Below, one piece after another: positions 42,842 to 51,142 of a DNA stretch of 64,000 nucleotides (its first letter is position 1; the number at the start of each line of letters is the position of its first letter). The stretch is from JBDUDK01 sp040002995 (lineage in GTDB: Bacteria; Actinomycetota; Acidimicrobiia; Acidimicrobiales; Ilumatobacteraceae): contig JBDUDK010000081.1 of the NCBI GenBank assembly GCA_040002995.1, positions 24,224 to 88,223 on the forward strand, written 5' to 3'. The position numbers were made by a program, and so were the translations under genes. The notes below the pieces were generated by a model. It was not told where the DNA came from. It ran no database searches and worked only from the letters and a program-made list of their open reading frames with translations.

Positions 42842-43654
42842 CTACGCGTCGCGGGCACTGAGCAGTGTGGCCCCGATCAGGAGCGAGGCCGCGGCGTACG
42901 CACACAACAGGGCCAGACCGGCTCCGGGGGACACGGTGGCCATCCTCGGCCGTACGTGGAAGATCGCCGCGCCGGCCTCGCTCGGCAGGTACTTGCTGAT
43001 GTCGTCGTTCCACGGGTCGGGGAGGAAGCTCACGAGGATGGGCAAGATGAGAAGGAAGCCAACGAGCGTGGCGATCGCCCCGGCGGTGCGGCGCAGGATC
43101 GCTCCCAGCCCGATCGCGATCGCACCCAGCAGGGAAAGGTAAACGGCTCCTCCGAGCACGGCCCGTAGCACGCCGGGATCACTGAGGGCGGCCTGCGCGT
43201 GCTTTGTGGAAAAGATCGCCTGTCCCACCGTGAACGCCGCGAAGCAGGCGACTAGGCCAACCACGAGCACCACCACCGCGTACACCACGACCTTCGCGGC
43301 GAGCACCGTGCGGCGTTGCGGCGTGGCCCCGAATGTCGCCCGGATCTGCCCGGTGGCGTATTCCGAGCTCATGACGAGCACTCCGAGCACGCCGATGGCC
43401 AGCTGGGCGAGGAAGAGTCCGTTGAGGCTGAACCCGGCCGGATCGAAGATCAGGCGCTCGCGAGGATCGAGGCGGTCCCAGCGACTCACCCGGGCTGCGC
43501 TGAACAACGCGCCGAGACCAACCGTGATCACAAGAGTCACGAGCAGCGCCCATATCGTCGAGCGCACGGTGCGCAGCTTGAGCCACTCCGAACGCACAGC
43601 GGCAAGGAAGACGCGGAACCACGACGGTGCGGCGACGTTCGCGACGGTTGTCAC
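42842..43654 (-). CDS. ABC-2 type transporter permease
   Basis: A 270-residue membrane protein with about six helices. The N-terminal part SEWLKLRTVRSTIWALLV and the later SSEYATGQIRATFGATPQRR are typical of ABC-2 permeases of the bacitracin/lantibiotic immunity type. It pairs with the ATPase encoded just upstream; the GTG start overlaps that stop by 4 bp. The exported molecule is unknown. Confidence 0.9.
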   Translation of the reverse strand: MTTVANVAAPSWFRVFLAAVRSEWLKLRTVRSTIWALLVTLVITVGLGALFSAARVSRWDRLDPRERLIFDPAGFSLNGLFLAQLAIGVLGVLVMSSEYATGQIRATFGATPQRRTVLAAKVVVYAVVVLVVGLVACFAAFTVGQAIFSTKHAQAALSDPGVLRAVLGGAVYLSLLGAIAIGLGAILRRTAGAIATLVGFLLILPILVSFLPDPWNDDISKYLPSEAGAAIFHVRPRMATVSPGAGLALLCAYAAASLLIGATLLSARDA

Positions 43655-44580
43655 GACACGCTCGATTCAGCGGGATGCGCCTCGCCCTGAAACTCGATGC
43701 TTCCCCGTGTCATCTCCATGAAGGCTTCTTCGAGCGTGGCCTGTTGCGGTGACAGTTCGTACAGAGTGATCGCGTTGTTCGCCGCAAGCACGCCGACCTC
43801 TCGGCATTCGAGACCCGTGATCGACAGGGTTTCCGCGCCGTCCTGGGTGACCGACGCACCGTGGGCTTCGACGAGGCGTTGTAAGGCATCAGCCTGCGGG
43901 GTCACGACGCGCACATGATTGGTGGAGCTGCGCCCGATGAAGTCACGCACGCTGCCGTCGGCGATCAAACGGCCCTTTCCGATGACGACGAGATGGTCAG
44001 CGGTGAGCGCGATCTCGTTCATGAGGTGGCTCGATACGAGAATCGCCCGGCCCTCGGCGGCCAGTGAGCGCAGCAGATGCCGAACCCACAGAATGCCCTC
44101 GGGATCGAGGCCGTTGACGGGCTCATCGAGGAGGAGGACGCCGGGATCCCCGAGCAACGCGGCCGCGATGCCGAGCCGTTGGCCCATCCCGAGCGAGAAG
44201 CCCCCCGCCCGCCGGCGGGCAACACTCGCTAGCCCCACGCGCTCGAGCACCTCGTCGACGCGTGAAGGCTTGATCCCGTTGGACGCGGCCAGCCACCGGA
44301 GATGGCTGCGTGCGCTACGTCCCGGATGGATCGCTTTGGCTTCGAGCAGGGCACCCACCTCGTGAAGGGGGAACCGCATCTCGGTGTAGTTGCGGCCGTT
44401 GATCGTGATGCGGCCCGACGTGGGAGCGTCGAGCCCGATCGTCAACCGCATCGTGGTCGACTTGCCCGCACCGTTCGGGCCGAGGAAGCCCGTCACCTGA
44501 CCGTCGGGCACTGTGAAGCTGAGGTCATCAACGGCGAGCGTTGTTCCGTAGCGCTTCGTGACGCGTACTGCTTCGATCAT
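43651..44580 (-). CDS. ABC transporter ATP-binding protein (BcrA/DrrA-like)
   Basis: A 309-residue ATPase: Walker A GPNGAGKST, signature FSLGMGQRLGIA and Walker B VLLLDEPVNGLDPEG. The switch His lies in VSSHLMNE, so it looks active. The C-terminal 80 residues (HVRVVTPQADALQRLVE onward) form the regulatory domain found in drug- and bacteriocin-export ATPases. Its start codon lies inside a perfect 21-bp dyad, suggesting tight control of this exporter operon. Confidence 0.93.
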   Translation of the reverse strand: MIEAVRVTKRYGTTLAVDDLSFTVPDGQVTGFLGPNGAGKSTTMRLTIGLDAPTSGRITINGRNYTEMRFPLHEVGALLEAKAIHPGRSARSHLRWLAASNGIKPSRVDEVLERVGLASVARRRAGGFSLGMGQRLGIAAALLGDPGVLLLDEPVNGLDPEGILWVRHLLRSLAAEGRAILVSSHLMNEIALTADHLVVIGKGRLIADGSVRDFIGRSSTNHVRVVTPQADALQRLVEAHGASVTQDGAETLSITGLECREVGVLAANNAITLYELSPQQATLEEAFMEMTRGSIEFQGEAHPAESSVS

Positions 44581-44595
44581 GCGACACGCATGATC
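44575..44595. promoter_or_regulatory. Perfect 21-bp palindrome over the ABC ATPase start codon
   Basis: GATCATGCG-ACA-CGCATGATC is a perfect 9-3-9 inverted repeat that contains the ATG at 44580. It could be a repressor operator over the promoter or start region, or an mRNA hairpin hiding the start codon. No regulator gene adjoins it. The rest of the 44581-44700 gap shows nothing else. Confidence 0.6.
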
Positions 44596-44700
44596 CCATG
44601 CTCCCGGCCAGGGCTACTGGTCGCGATCGCCGCGAAGTCCGGTGTCTGTGCGCAAATTGATGAGGAAACACTGGAGTTCGCGCCGAGCCCCGGGGCGCGC

Positions 44701-45867
44701 TCAGTACGAGCGCGGGAGGCGGAGCACGTGCTCGGCGACGTAGTTCAAGACCATCTCCTGCGAAATCGGCGCGATGCGCATCAGACGGGCTTCACGCCAG
44801 TAGCGCTCGACGTCGTACTCCTTTGCGTAGCCCATCCCTCCGAACGTCTGCATGGCCTGGTCGGCGGCCTTGAACGACGCATCAGCGGCGAGGAACTTCG
44901 CGATGTTGGCCTGCTCGGCGCACGGTAGGCCGGCGTCGTAGCGCCAGCTCGCTTCACGGACCGCGAGCTCAGCCGCGGCCAGGCGGGCGTGGCACTCGGC
45001 GAGCGGGAACGCGAGGCCCTGGTTCTGGCCGATGGGTCGACCGAACACGATGCGCTCGTTCGCGTAGGCGACCGCTCGGCGGATCGCGACCTTGCCGATA
45101 CCGAGAGCCTCGGCCGCGATGAGGATGCGCTCGGGGTTCAGGCCATCGAGAAGATAGTGGAAGCCGCGCCCTTCCTCGCCGACACGATCGCCCTCCTCGA
45201 CGAACAGATCGTCGTAACGAACCTCACACGAGACAACGGCGTTACGTCCGACCTTCGGGATCGGGCGAATATCGACTTCTGGCCGTTGGAGGTCGGCGAG
45301 GAGCAGCGTCATGCCGTCGGTGCGCTTCTTCACGTCGACGAGCGGCGTGGTGCGCACGAGCAGGAGCACCTTTTCGCAGTAGAGCGCCTTCGACGTCCAG
45401 ACCTTGCGCCCCCGCACGAGATAGCCGCCGTCGACCTTCCGCGCACTCGTCGTGATCGCCGTCGTGTCGGTGCCCGCATCGGGCTCGGTCACTCCGAACG
45501 CGACGTGCAGCTCACCGTCGACGACCCGCGGCAAATACTGGTTCCGCATCGCCTCACTGCCGTGTTTGACGACCGGGTTCATGCCGAAGATCGACAGATG
45601 GATCGCGGAGCACCCGTTCATCGCGGCACCCGATGCCGCGACCTCCTCGAGCAGGATCGAGGCCTCGGTGATGCCCTGGCCACCCCCGCCGTATTCCTCC
45701 GGGATGGCGATGCCGATCCAGCCCCCCGCCGCGAGGGCTCGGTAGAAATCCCATGGAAATTCATGCTCCTCGTCGCACGAGCGCCAGTAGGCGTCGTCGA
45801 ACTTCGAGCACACCCGCCGGATGCCCTCTCGAATCGCTTCGTGCGTGTCGTTCGGCGTGAAGTCCAT
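44701..45867 (-). CDS. Acyl-CoA dehydrogenase
   Basis: A 388-residue flavoprotein: VAFGVTEPDAGTDTTAI, RGRKVWTSKAL, FGRPIGQNQGLAFPLAE and QTFGGMGYAKEYDVER are standard family segments. The usual C-terminal Glu-Gly motif region appears as ISQEMVLNYVAEHVL, so the base position differs from short-chain enzymes. It oxidises an acyl-CoA; chain type unknown. The ATG at 45867 is chosen as the family N-terminus DFTPNDTHEAIREG begins there. Confidence 0.92.
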   Translation of the reverse strand: MDFTPNDTHEAIREGIRRVCSKFDDAYWRSCDEEHEFPWDFYRALAAGGWIGIAIPEEYGGGGQGITEASILLEEVAASGAAMNGCSAIHLSIFGMNPVVKHGSEAMRNQYLPRVVDGELHVAFGVTEPDAGTDTTAITTSARKVDGGYLVRGRKVWTSKALYCEKVLLLVRTTPLVDVKKRTDGMTLLLADLQRPEVDIRPIPKVGRNAVVSCEVRYDDLFVEEGDRVGEEGRGFHYLLDGLNPERILIAAEALGIGKVAIRRAVAYANERIVFGRPIGQNQGLAFPLAECHARLAAAELAVREASWRYDAGLPCAEQANIAKFLAADASFKAADQAMQTFGGMGYAKEYDVERYWREARLMRIAPISQEMVLNYVAEHVLRLPRSY

Positions 45868-45944
45868 CGTCGCCACCGACGGTACTAGAGCCGGTTCGAA
45901 CAGCGTCGAAGGGGCGCGTTTCAACGAGTACGTTCGGGCTCGAT

Positions 45945-47453
45945 ATGACGACGATGGTCTCCCCGCTTCGACGAGCCTGTCGTGTCGCGGCCGATGCCAC
46001 CGCCGTCGTATGCGGCGATGTCCGGCTCTCCTACATCTCGACGTGGGAGCGCGCCGGCCGCCTCGTGCGGGCGCTCAAGACGTTGGGGGTCGGCGACGGT
46101 GAGCGGGTCGCGGTCGTGGGCCCGAACTGTCATCGCTACCTCGAGCTCTATCAGGCCGTACCCGGCGCAGGCATGGTGATCGTTCCCCTGAACCAACGCC
46201 ACACCACCGCAGAACTGCGCTACGCGCTCGAGGACTCCGGTGCGCGGGTGCTGTTCACGGCGCGAGACCCCGAGGAGTTCACCGGCGCTGTCGAGCACGT
46301 CATCGACATGGGCGATGGCTACGAGAAGCTCCTCGCAGGGGGAGCCGACGACTTTCCCGACGATCTGCCCGAGAGCACACTGGCTGGGCTGTTCTACACA
46401 GGAGGCACGACCGGCGCGGCGAAGGGCGTCATGCTCACGCACCGGAACCTGCTGGCGAACGCGATGCACTTCCAAGCCTTCTGCCCGTTCACCGAGGAGA
46501 CCCGTTGGTTGATCGCCGCGCCGCTGTTTCACGCCGCGGGATCAATCGCGGTGTTGGCCACTGTCTGGAATGCCGGTCAACATGTCGTGCTTCCGGCATT
46601 CGACGCCGGAGCCGCGCTCGACCTCATCGAGGCGCACGGGATCACGGCCACTCTCGTCGTGCCGACGATGTTGGCCGCGATGAGCGAGGAGCAGGCCGTT
46701 CGTCCGCGAAACGTCTCGACCTTGCGCTACATCTGTCACGGCGGTTCGCCGAGCGCCACCGAAACCTTGCGGCGGGCGCACATGATGTTCCCGTTTGCTC
46801 AGCTCGTCCACATCTACGGGGCGACAGAGACGGCGCCGATCGCGACCGTACTCACGCATGAGGAGCTCGTCCTCGACACCGCGCTGGCCCGGTCGTGCGG
46901 CCGGCCGGCGGTGGGTGTCGACGTAGAGGTGGTGGCGCCCGACGGCACCGCCGCTCCCGCGGGCGTGGTCGGTGAGTTGGTGATCCGAGGACCGAACGTG
47001 ATGGCGGGCTATTGGAACAAGCCGTCGGAGACGGCGGCGGCGCTCGCCGATGCGTGGTACCGCAGCGGCGATCTCGGATATCAGGACGAGCGGGGCTTCA
47101 TCTTTCTCGTCGACAGGGCCAGGGACATGATCGTCACGGGCGGTGAGAACGTGTACAGCACCGAGGTGGAGGACGTCCTCTACCGCCATCCGGCAGTGCT
47201 CGAGGCGGCGGTGTTCGGCATCCCCGACCAGCGTTGGGGCGAGGCGGTGCACGCGGTCGTTGTGGCGCGCTCCGACGTCAGCGGCGATGACCTTCTCGCG
47301 CATTGTCGGACGGTGATCGCGGCGTACAAGGTTCCGAAGTCGATCGAGTTCCGCATTGAACCGCTCCCGAAGTCCGGCGCGGGCAAGGTGCTGAAACGAG
47401 AGCTGCGCGAGTCGTATTGGGAGGGTGTGTCCAACCGGGTAGCGGGCGGCTGA
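45945..47453 (+). CDS. AMP-dependent acyl-CoA synthetase/ligase
   Basis: A 502-residue ANL enzyme: LFYTGGTTGAAKGVMLTH, IYGATETAP, YRSGDLGYQDERGFIFLVDR and the catalytic lysine in KSGAGKVLKREL. The core is complete; the N-terminus is short, as in 4-coumarate/fatty-acid ligase-like actinobacterial proteins. It is followed by a crotonase after 4 bp, so acid activation and later hydration may be linked. A TACGTT box at 45929-45934 is a plausible -10 with almost no leader. Confidence 0.92.
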   Translation: MTTMVSPLRRACRVAADATAVVCGDVRLSYISTWERAGRLVRALKTLGVGDGERVAVVGPNCHRYLELYQAVPGAGMVIVPLNQRHTTAELRYALEDSGARVLFTARDPEEFTGAVEHVIDMGDGYEKLLAGGADDFPDDLPESTLAGLFYTGGTTGAAKGVMLTHRNLLANAMHFQAFCPFTEETRWLIAAPLFHAAGSIAVLATVWNAGQHVVLPAFDAGAALDLIEAHGITATLVVPTMLAAMSEEQAVRPRNVSTLRYICHGGSPSATETLRRAHMMFPFAQLVHIYGATETAPIATVLTHEELVLDTALARSCGRPAVGVDVEVVAPDGTAAPAGVVGELVIRGPNVMAGYWNKPSETAAALADAWYRSGDLGYQDERGFIFLVDRARDMIVTGGENVYSTEVEDVLYRHPAVLEAAVFGIPDQRWGEAVHAVVVARSDVSGDDLLAHCRTVIAAYKVPKSIEFRIEPLPKSGAGKVLKRELRESYWEGVSNRVAGG

Positions 47454-47457
47454 ATCC

Positions 47458-48174
47458 ATGACGGCCGAAAGCGTTCAGCTCGACCGTTACGGGACGGTCC
47501 GGTGGTTGCGGATGAACCGCCCCGAGGCGTTGAACGCGTTCGACGCGCCGATGATCGAGCAGATGCGGTCCAGCGTCGCCGCGATAGCCGACGATCCCGA
47601 CGCTCGCGTCGTGGTGCTGTGCGGTAACGGTCGGTCGTTCTCGACCGGAGTCGACGTCAAAGGGCTCGCGAGCGCGGAGATCGGAATTCAATGGTTCCGC
47701 GATTGGCATCAGATGACCGCCGAGCTAGAAGCGCTCGAGATTCCCGTCATCGCGGCCATACAAGGTCACTGCCTCGGCGGAGGTGTGATGCTCACACTCG
47801 CGGTCGACTACCGGATTGCCGCCGACAACCTGTCAATCGGCCTCGGTGCTGTGCGCCATGGGATCTTGCCGGGCTCGGCGCCCAAGCGGTTGGCGAGCGC
47901 GGTCGGCTGGCTCGCCGCCCGTCGTCTGTGCCTGTTCGGCGAATACGTGGACGCGACCGACGCCCGCCGGATGGGTCTCGTCGACCGTGTCGTCGCGCTC
48001 GAGACCCTTGAAGCCGAGGCGCGGGCCGTGGCCGAGCGCGTCGCCGGCTTCTCGTCGCGAGCTCTGCGCGAGTGCAAGCGACTGCTCGCGTTGGCCCCCG
48101 ACCTCGACGACGCGGGCTATGAACAGGAGTACCTCGCCGCGCAGGCCCGTTGCCTTGCGGAGCCGGATCGCTAG
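47458..48174 (+). CDS. Enoyl-CoA hydratase/isomerase family protein (crotonase)
   Basis: A 238-residue crotonase: MNRPEALNAFDAPM, FSTGVDVKGLA and QGHCLGGGVMLTLAVDYRIA are the family landmarks. In the segment IGLGAVRHGILPG the usual catalytic glutamate position is Ala/Val-like, so simple hydration is doubtful and isomerase or hydrolase activity is possible. It lies 4 bp after the ligase gene. Its stop interlocks with that of the convergent luciferase-like gene (CTAG). Confidence 0.88.
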   Translation: MTAESVQLDRYGTVRWLRMNRPEALNAFDAPMIEQMRSSVAAIADDPDARVVVLCGNGRSFSTGVDVKGLASAEIGIQWFRDWHQMTAELEALEIPVIAAIQGHCLGGGVMLTLAVDYRIAADNLSIGLGAVRHGILPGSAPKRLASAVGWLAARRLCLFGEYVDATDARRMGLVDRVVALETLEAEARAVAERVAGFSSRALRECKRLLALAPDLDDAGYEQEYLAAQARCLAEPDR

Positions 48175-49061
48175 CCGGCGACGGTCAGCACGGCCCGCCG
48201 TCCCTCGAGCAGCATCTCGATATGCCGGGCCGCGGTGAAGCCCTGGCCCCGTCCGCTGAAGAGCGTGAGGTGGGTCACACCCAGCGCGCGCAGCTCCTCG
48301 GCCCGCTGGCTCCAACTGGCGGGCTCGCCCTGATTCACCGCGATGCGGGCCTCCACGGCGAGCTGGGCCGGGTCGCGTCCTGCCTCCTCGGTGTAGCGGC
48401 GAACGTCGCGGATCGACGTAGCGAGATCTTGAGTGGGCATCAACAGGGGCATCCAGCCCTCGGCGACGCGCGCCACCCGCCTCAGAGATTTCTCGCCCGG
48501 CCCCGAGCCCACCCAGAGCGGAACCGGTCGGAAGGGAAGCGGGTTGATGCCGAGCCGGTCGAGGTGATGCCAGCGGCCCTCGAATGTGACGAGCGGCCGC
48601 GACCAGAGTTGGCGCAGCACCTCGATCTGCTCGTCGAGACGGGCGCCCCGATTGTGGAAGTCGGCGCCCATGCCTTCGTACTCTGCGTAGTTCCATCCAA
48701 CCCCCACCGCCAGCCGGAACCGCCCCCCGCTCAGGATGTCGAGCTCGGCGGCCTGCTTGGCCACGAGCGCCGTCTGGCGCTGGGGAAGGACCAACATGCT
48801 TGTGAAAAACTGCAAGTCCGCGGTGATGGCGGCGAGGTACGCGAACAGCGTGAACACCTCGTGGAGCTGGTGGTCGGCAGTGAACGGCGCGCTCGGGAAA
48901 CCTCCGATCGGGCCATCGAACCGGCTGGTATCGGCGCCGAGGACGTGGTCGAACGCCAGCAGGTGGTTGAAGCCCGCGCCCTCGATCGCTCGTGCGAACG
49001 CACGGATAACCGCCGGATCGGTGCCGATATCGACCTGAGGAAAGACGACGCCGAGCTGCAT
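48171..49061 (-). CDS. LLM-class F420-dependent oxidoreductase (TIGR03619-like)
   Basis: A 296-residue luciferase-like protein: QLGVVFPQVDIGTDP, LLAFDHVLGADTSRF, FFTSMLVLPQRQTALVAKQA, GGRFRLAVGVGWNYAEYEG and PLWVGSGPGEKSL are typical of the TIGR03619 group, whose members are expected to use coenzyme F420. The substrate is unknown. It is divergent from the FAH-family gene, with the promoter region at 49062-49155 between them. Confidence 0.9.
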   Translation of the reverse strand: MQLGVVFPQVDIGTDPAVIRAFARAIEGAGFNHLLAFDHVLGADTSRFDGPIGGFPSAPFTADHQLHEVFTLFAYLAAITADLQFFTSMLVLPQRQTALVAKQAAELDILSGGRFRLAVGVGWNYAEYEGMGADFHNRGARLDEQIEVLRQLWSRPLVTFEGRWHHLDRLGINPLPFRPVPLWVGSGPGEKSLRRVARVAEGWMPLLMPTQDLATSIRDVRRYTEEAGRDPAQLAVEARIAVNQGEPASWSQRAEELRALGVTHLTLFSGRGQGFTAARHIEMLLEGRRAVLTVAG

Positions 49062-49119
49062 CGCGAATGACCTCCCCGATGGTGCACGAGCGCTCGTCCG
49101 GAGCGCAGCGATGGCATCC

Positions 49120-49125
49120 TAGGGT
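49120..49125 (+). promoter_or_regulatory. Predicted -10 box (TAGGGT) for the FAH-family gene
   Basis: TAGGGT lies 30 bp before the GTG at 49156. TAGGAC nearer the start may serve as a weak ribosome site. Confidence 0.35.
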
Positions 49126-49155
49126 GGGCGCGTTGACCGACGGATAGGACACGAC

Positions 49156-50034
49156 GTGAAGCTGGTTTCCTTCATTGATGACGACGGCCGGTTCGCACCG
49201 GGATTGCTGCTCGACAGCGGGGATGCGATCGATCTGCGCGGGCTCGGCCACGACCCGACCATCGTGACGATGGCCGACGTCCTGAACGACTGGGACGCGA
49301 TCAGTCCTCTGCTCTTAGACATCGCCGCCGGTGGCGCCTCGCACGACGCGCCGACGATCGCGGCGGCAGAGGTTCGCCTGGGTCCTCCTGTGCCGCGCCC
49401 CACGAAGTTGTCAGCCGTCGGCCTTAACTATCGCGATCACGCGGCGGAGGCCAACCAAGCGCTGCCCGACGAGCCGCTCATGTTCGTGAAGCACGTGACT
49501 TCTGTGGTCGGGCCCGACGCATCCATCGTCCTGCCCCCGGAGTCTCAGGCCGTCGACTACGAGGCCGAGCTCGCCATCGTGATCGGGAGGGCCGGATATC
49601 GCGTCCGTGAGGAGGATGCGCTCGACCACGTCGTGGGCTACATGGCGTTCAACGATGTCACGGCGCGTGATTGGCAGCGGCGTCAGTCGCAGTGGGTCTC
49701 CGCTAAGTCATTCGAGACGTTCGCGCCATGCGGACCCTGGCTCGTCACCACCGACGAGATCCGAGATCCGAATGCCCTGGCGATCGGCTGCACGGTCAAC
49801 GGTGAGGAGCGGCAGAGCTCATCGACCAAGGAGATGGTGTTCTCGTGCGCCAAGATCGTGAGCTTCATCAGCCACGTGTGGCGGTTGGAACCCGGCGACG
49901 TGATCGCCACAGGGACGCCCCCTGGTATCGGCGCGGCGCGCAAGCCACCGATCTTCTTGAGCGACGGCGACGTCGTCGAGGTGAGCGTCGAGGGTCTCGG
50001 CGTACTGCGAAATCCCGTGCGCGCGTTCGCTTAG
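49156..50034 (+). CDS. Fumarylacetoacetate hydrolase (FAH) family protein
   Basis: A 292-residue enzyme: AVGLNYRDHAAEAN, VDYEAELAIVIG (acidic metal ligands), FNDVTARDWQRRQSQW, KSFETFAPCGPWLVT and TGTPPGIGAARKPP. These are the landmarks of 2-hydroxyhepta-2,4-diene-1,7-dioate isomerase/decarboxylase or acylpyruvase-like members, acting on ring-cleavage products with a divalent metal. The GTG start fits homologous N-termini (LVSFIDDDGRFAPGLL). Confidence 0.93.
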   Translation: MKLVSFIDDDGRFAPGLLLDSGDAIDLRGLGHDPTIVTMADVLNDWDAISPLLLDIAAGGASHDAPTIAAAEVRLGPPVPRPTKLSAVGLNYRDHAAEANQALPDEPLMFVKHVTSVVGPDASIVLPPESQAVDYEAELAIVIGRAGYRVREEDALDHVVGYMAFNDVTARDWQRRQSQWVSAKSFETFAPCGPWLVTTDEIRDPNALAIGCTVNGEERQSSSTKEMVFSCAKIVSFISHVWRLEPGDVIATGTPPGIGAARKPPIFLSDGDVVEVSVEGLGVLRNPVRAFA

Positions 50035-50039
50035 ATCCT

Positions 50040-50318
50040 CTAGGACACGAAAGGTTCGAAGTTCCGGCCGCACGGTGACGTAGTTCCCAACGTCCCGTAC
50101 TGCTCGCAATCGATGCACCAACCAATCGGGATCTTCTCGTGATGCAGGAACGCTTCCCAGTGGTACTCACACACCGGCGGTTCAGGCACCTGGGCCAGGC
50201 GCACGTCGGTCGGTCGTCCCGCCGGATGCACACGGCGCCATCGCGACGACAGCGGTGCCGTGTGCGTGGCGAAAGCACCGCAAGCGGCGCAAACTGTTGG
50301 TGGTGCCGCGATCGACAT
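50040..50318 (-). CDS. Small cysteine-rich (zinc-ribbon-like) protein
   Basis: A 92-residue protein, unrecognised. It has a CAAC pair near residue 10, CEYH near the middle and CIDC with a later PCG, a pattern that could bind one or two zinc ions. No membrane segment. It lies 35 bp downstream of the phosphotransferase gene and may belong to that minus-strand operon. The start is set at the ATG before SIAAPPTVCAACG. Confidence 0.62.
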   Translation of the reverse strand: MSIAAPPTVCAACGAFATHTAPLSSRWRRVHPAGRPTDVRLAQVPEPPVCEYHWEAFLHHEKIPIGWCIDCEQYGTLGTTSPCGRNFEPFVS

Positions 50319-50353
50319 CAGGTCTACGACGATACTCCCCGAGCCGCGATTGG

Positions 50354-51142
50354 TCAGGACTGGAGCAATGCGGGGGCCTGTGCCTCGAGCCAACGTCTTG
50401 ACCGGCGGTTTTGTTCGGCATAACCCTCGTTCCACGCCACGACGTACAGCGGCTGGCCCTCGTCGGCCCGCGACTTCATCGAAACGAGCGCACGGTCGAG
50501 GAAGGCCAGGCACTCGTCAACCATGCGCGCCCGCATAGGCGCGTCGAGGCCGTGCGCGTCGCAGAACGCGCGGAATCGTCGAACTTGATCGACTCCCGTT
50601 CGGCCGTCGCGTATGTCGTCAGGATCGCGTACTGGTACCCAGTGGCGGGCGGCGATCGCGATATCGACGATCGGATCAACGGGTGCCGCGAAGTCGAAAT
50701 CGATGAAGGCCACCGCCCGTCCTTGGCGCGTGACGACATTTTCGACGCAGAGGTCGTTGTGGCAAACGATCGCGCTCGGCCCTGGCTCCGGCAGATTGGC
50801 GCGCTGCCACAACGCGAAGTCGGGAGCGACAAACGACCGCGCCGCCTCGTGCAGCCCGCGTTGCAGCACCGCGACAGATGTGAGCAACTCCTCCCTCGCC
50901 GTCCACTCCGGGTACGGCGGGATCCCGACCTCGCCGTCGATGTAACTCAGCACGGCTCGACCCGTGTCGTCGGTGCCGAGATGGCACGGCGCGCCGTCGA
51001 ACCCAACCTCTTCGAGATGATGCAGGAAAGCATGAACCGCCGCGCTCTCCGGCCGCAGGGGCCGGCGCACGGTGTTCCCGATGCGCACGACCGCGCCGCC
51101 CGACCCCATCCCGCCGGGGAGCGGTACCTCATCGTCTGTCAC
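50354..51142 (-). CDS. Phosphotransferase (aminoglycoside/choline kinase family)
   Basis: A 262-residue kinase-fold protein. VCHNDLCVENVV is the Brenner catalytic motif (HxDxxxxN) and FIDFDFAAPVDPIVDIA the metal-binding DFD-like motif, so it should be active. It could phosphorylate a small alcohol or antibiotic; the substrate is unknown. The GTG start overlaps the stop of the upstream MBL gene (GTGA), so the two are co-translated. Confidence 0.9.
   Translation of the reverse strand: MTDDEVPLPGGMGSGGAVVRIGNTVRRPLRPESAAVHAFLHHLEEVGFDGAPCHLGTDDTGRAVLSYIDGEVGIPPYPEWTAREELLTSVAVLQRGLHEAARSFVAPDFALWQRANLPEPGPSAIVCHNDLCVENVVTRQGRAVAFIDFDFAAPVDPIVDIAIAARHWVPVRDPDDIRDGRTGVDQVRRFRAFCDAHGLDAPMRARMVDECLAFLDRALVSMKSRADEGQPLYVVAWNEGYAEQNRRSRRWLEAQAPALLQS

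Noticed and set aside
47833..49251. 472-codon minus-strand open frame over the crotonase and luciferase-like genes
   Set aside because: Overlaps two well-supported genes; product is low-complexity and Arg-rich.
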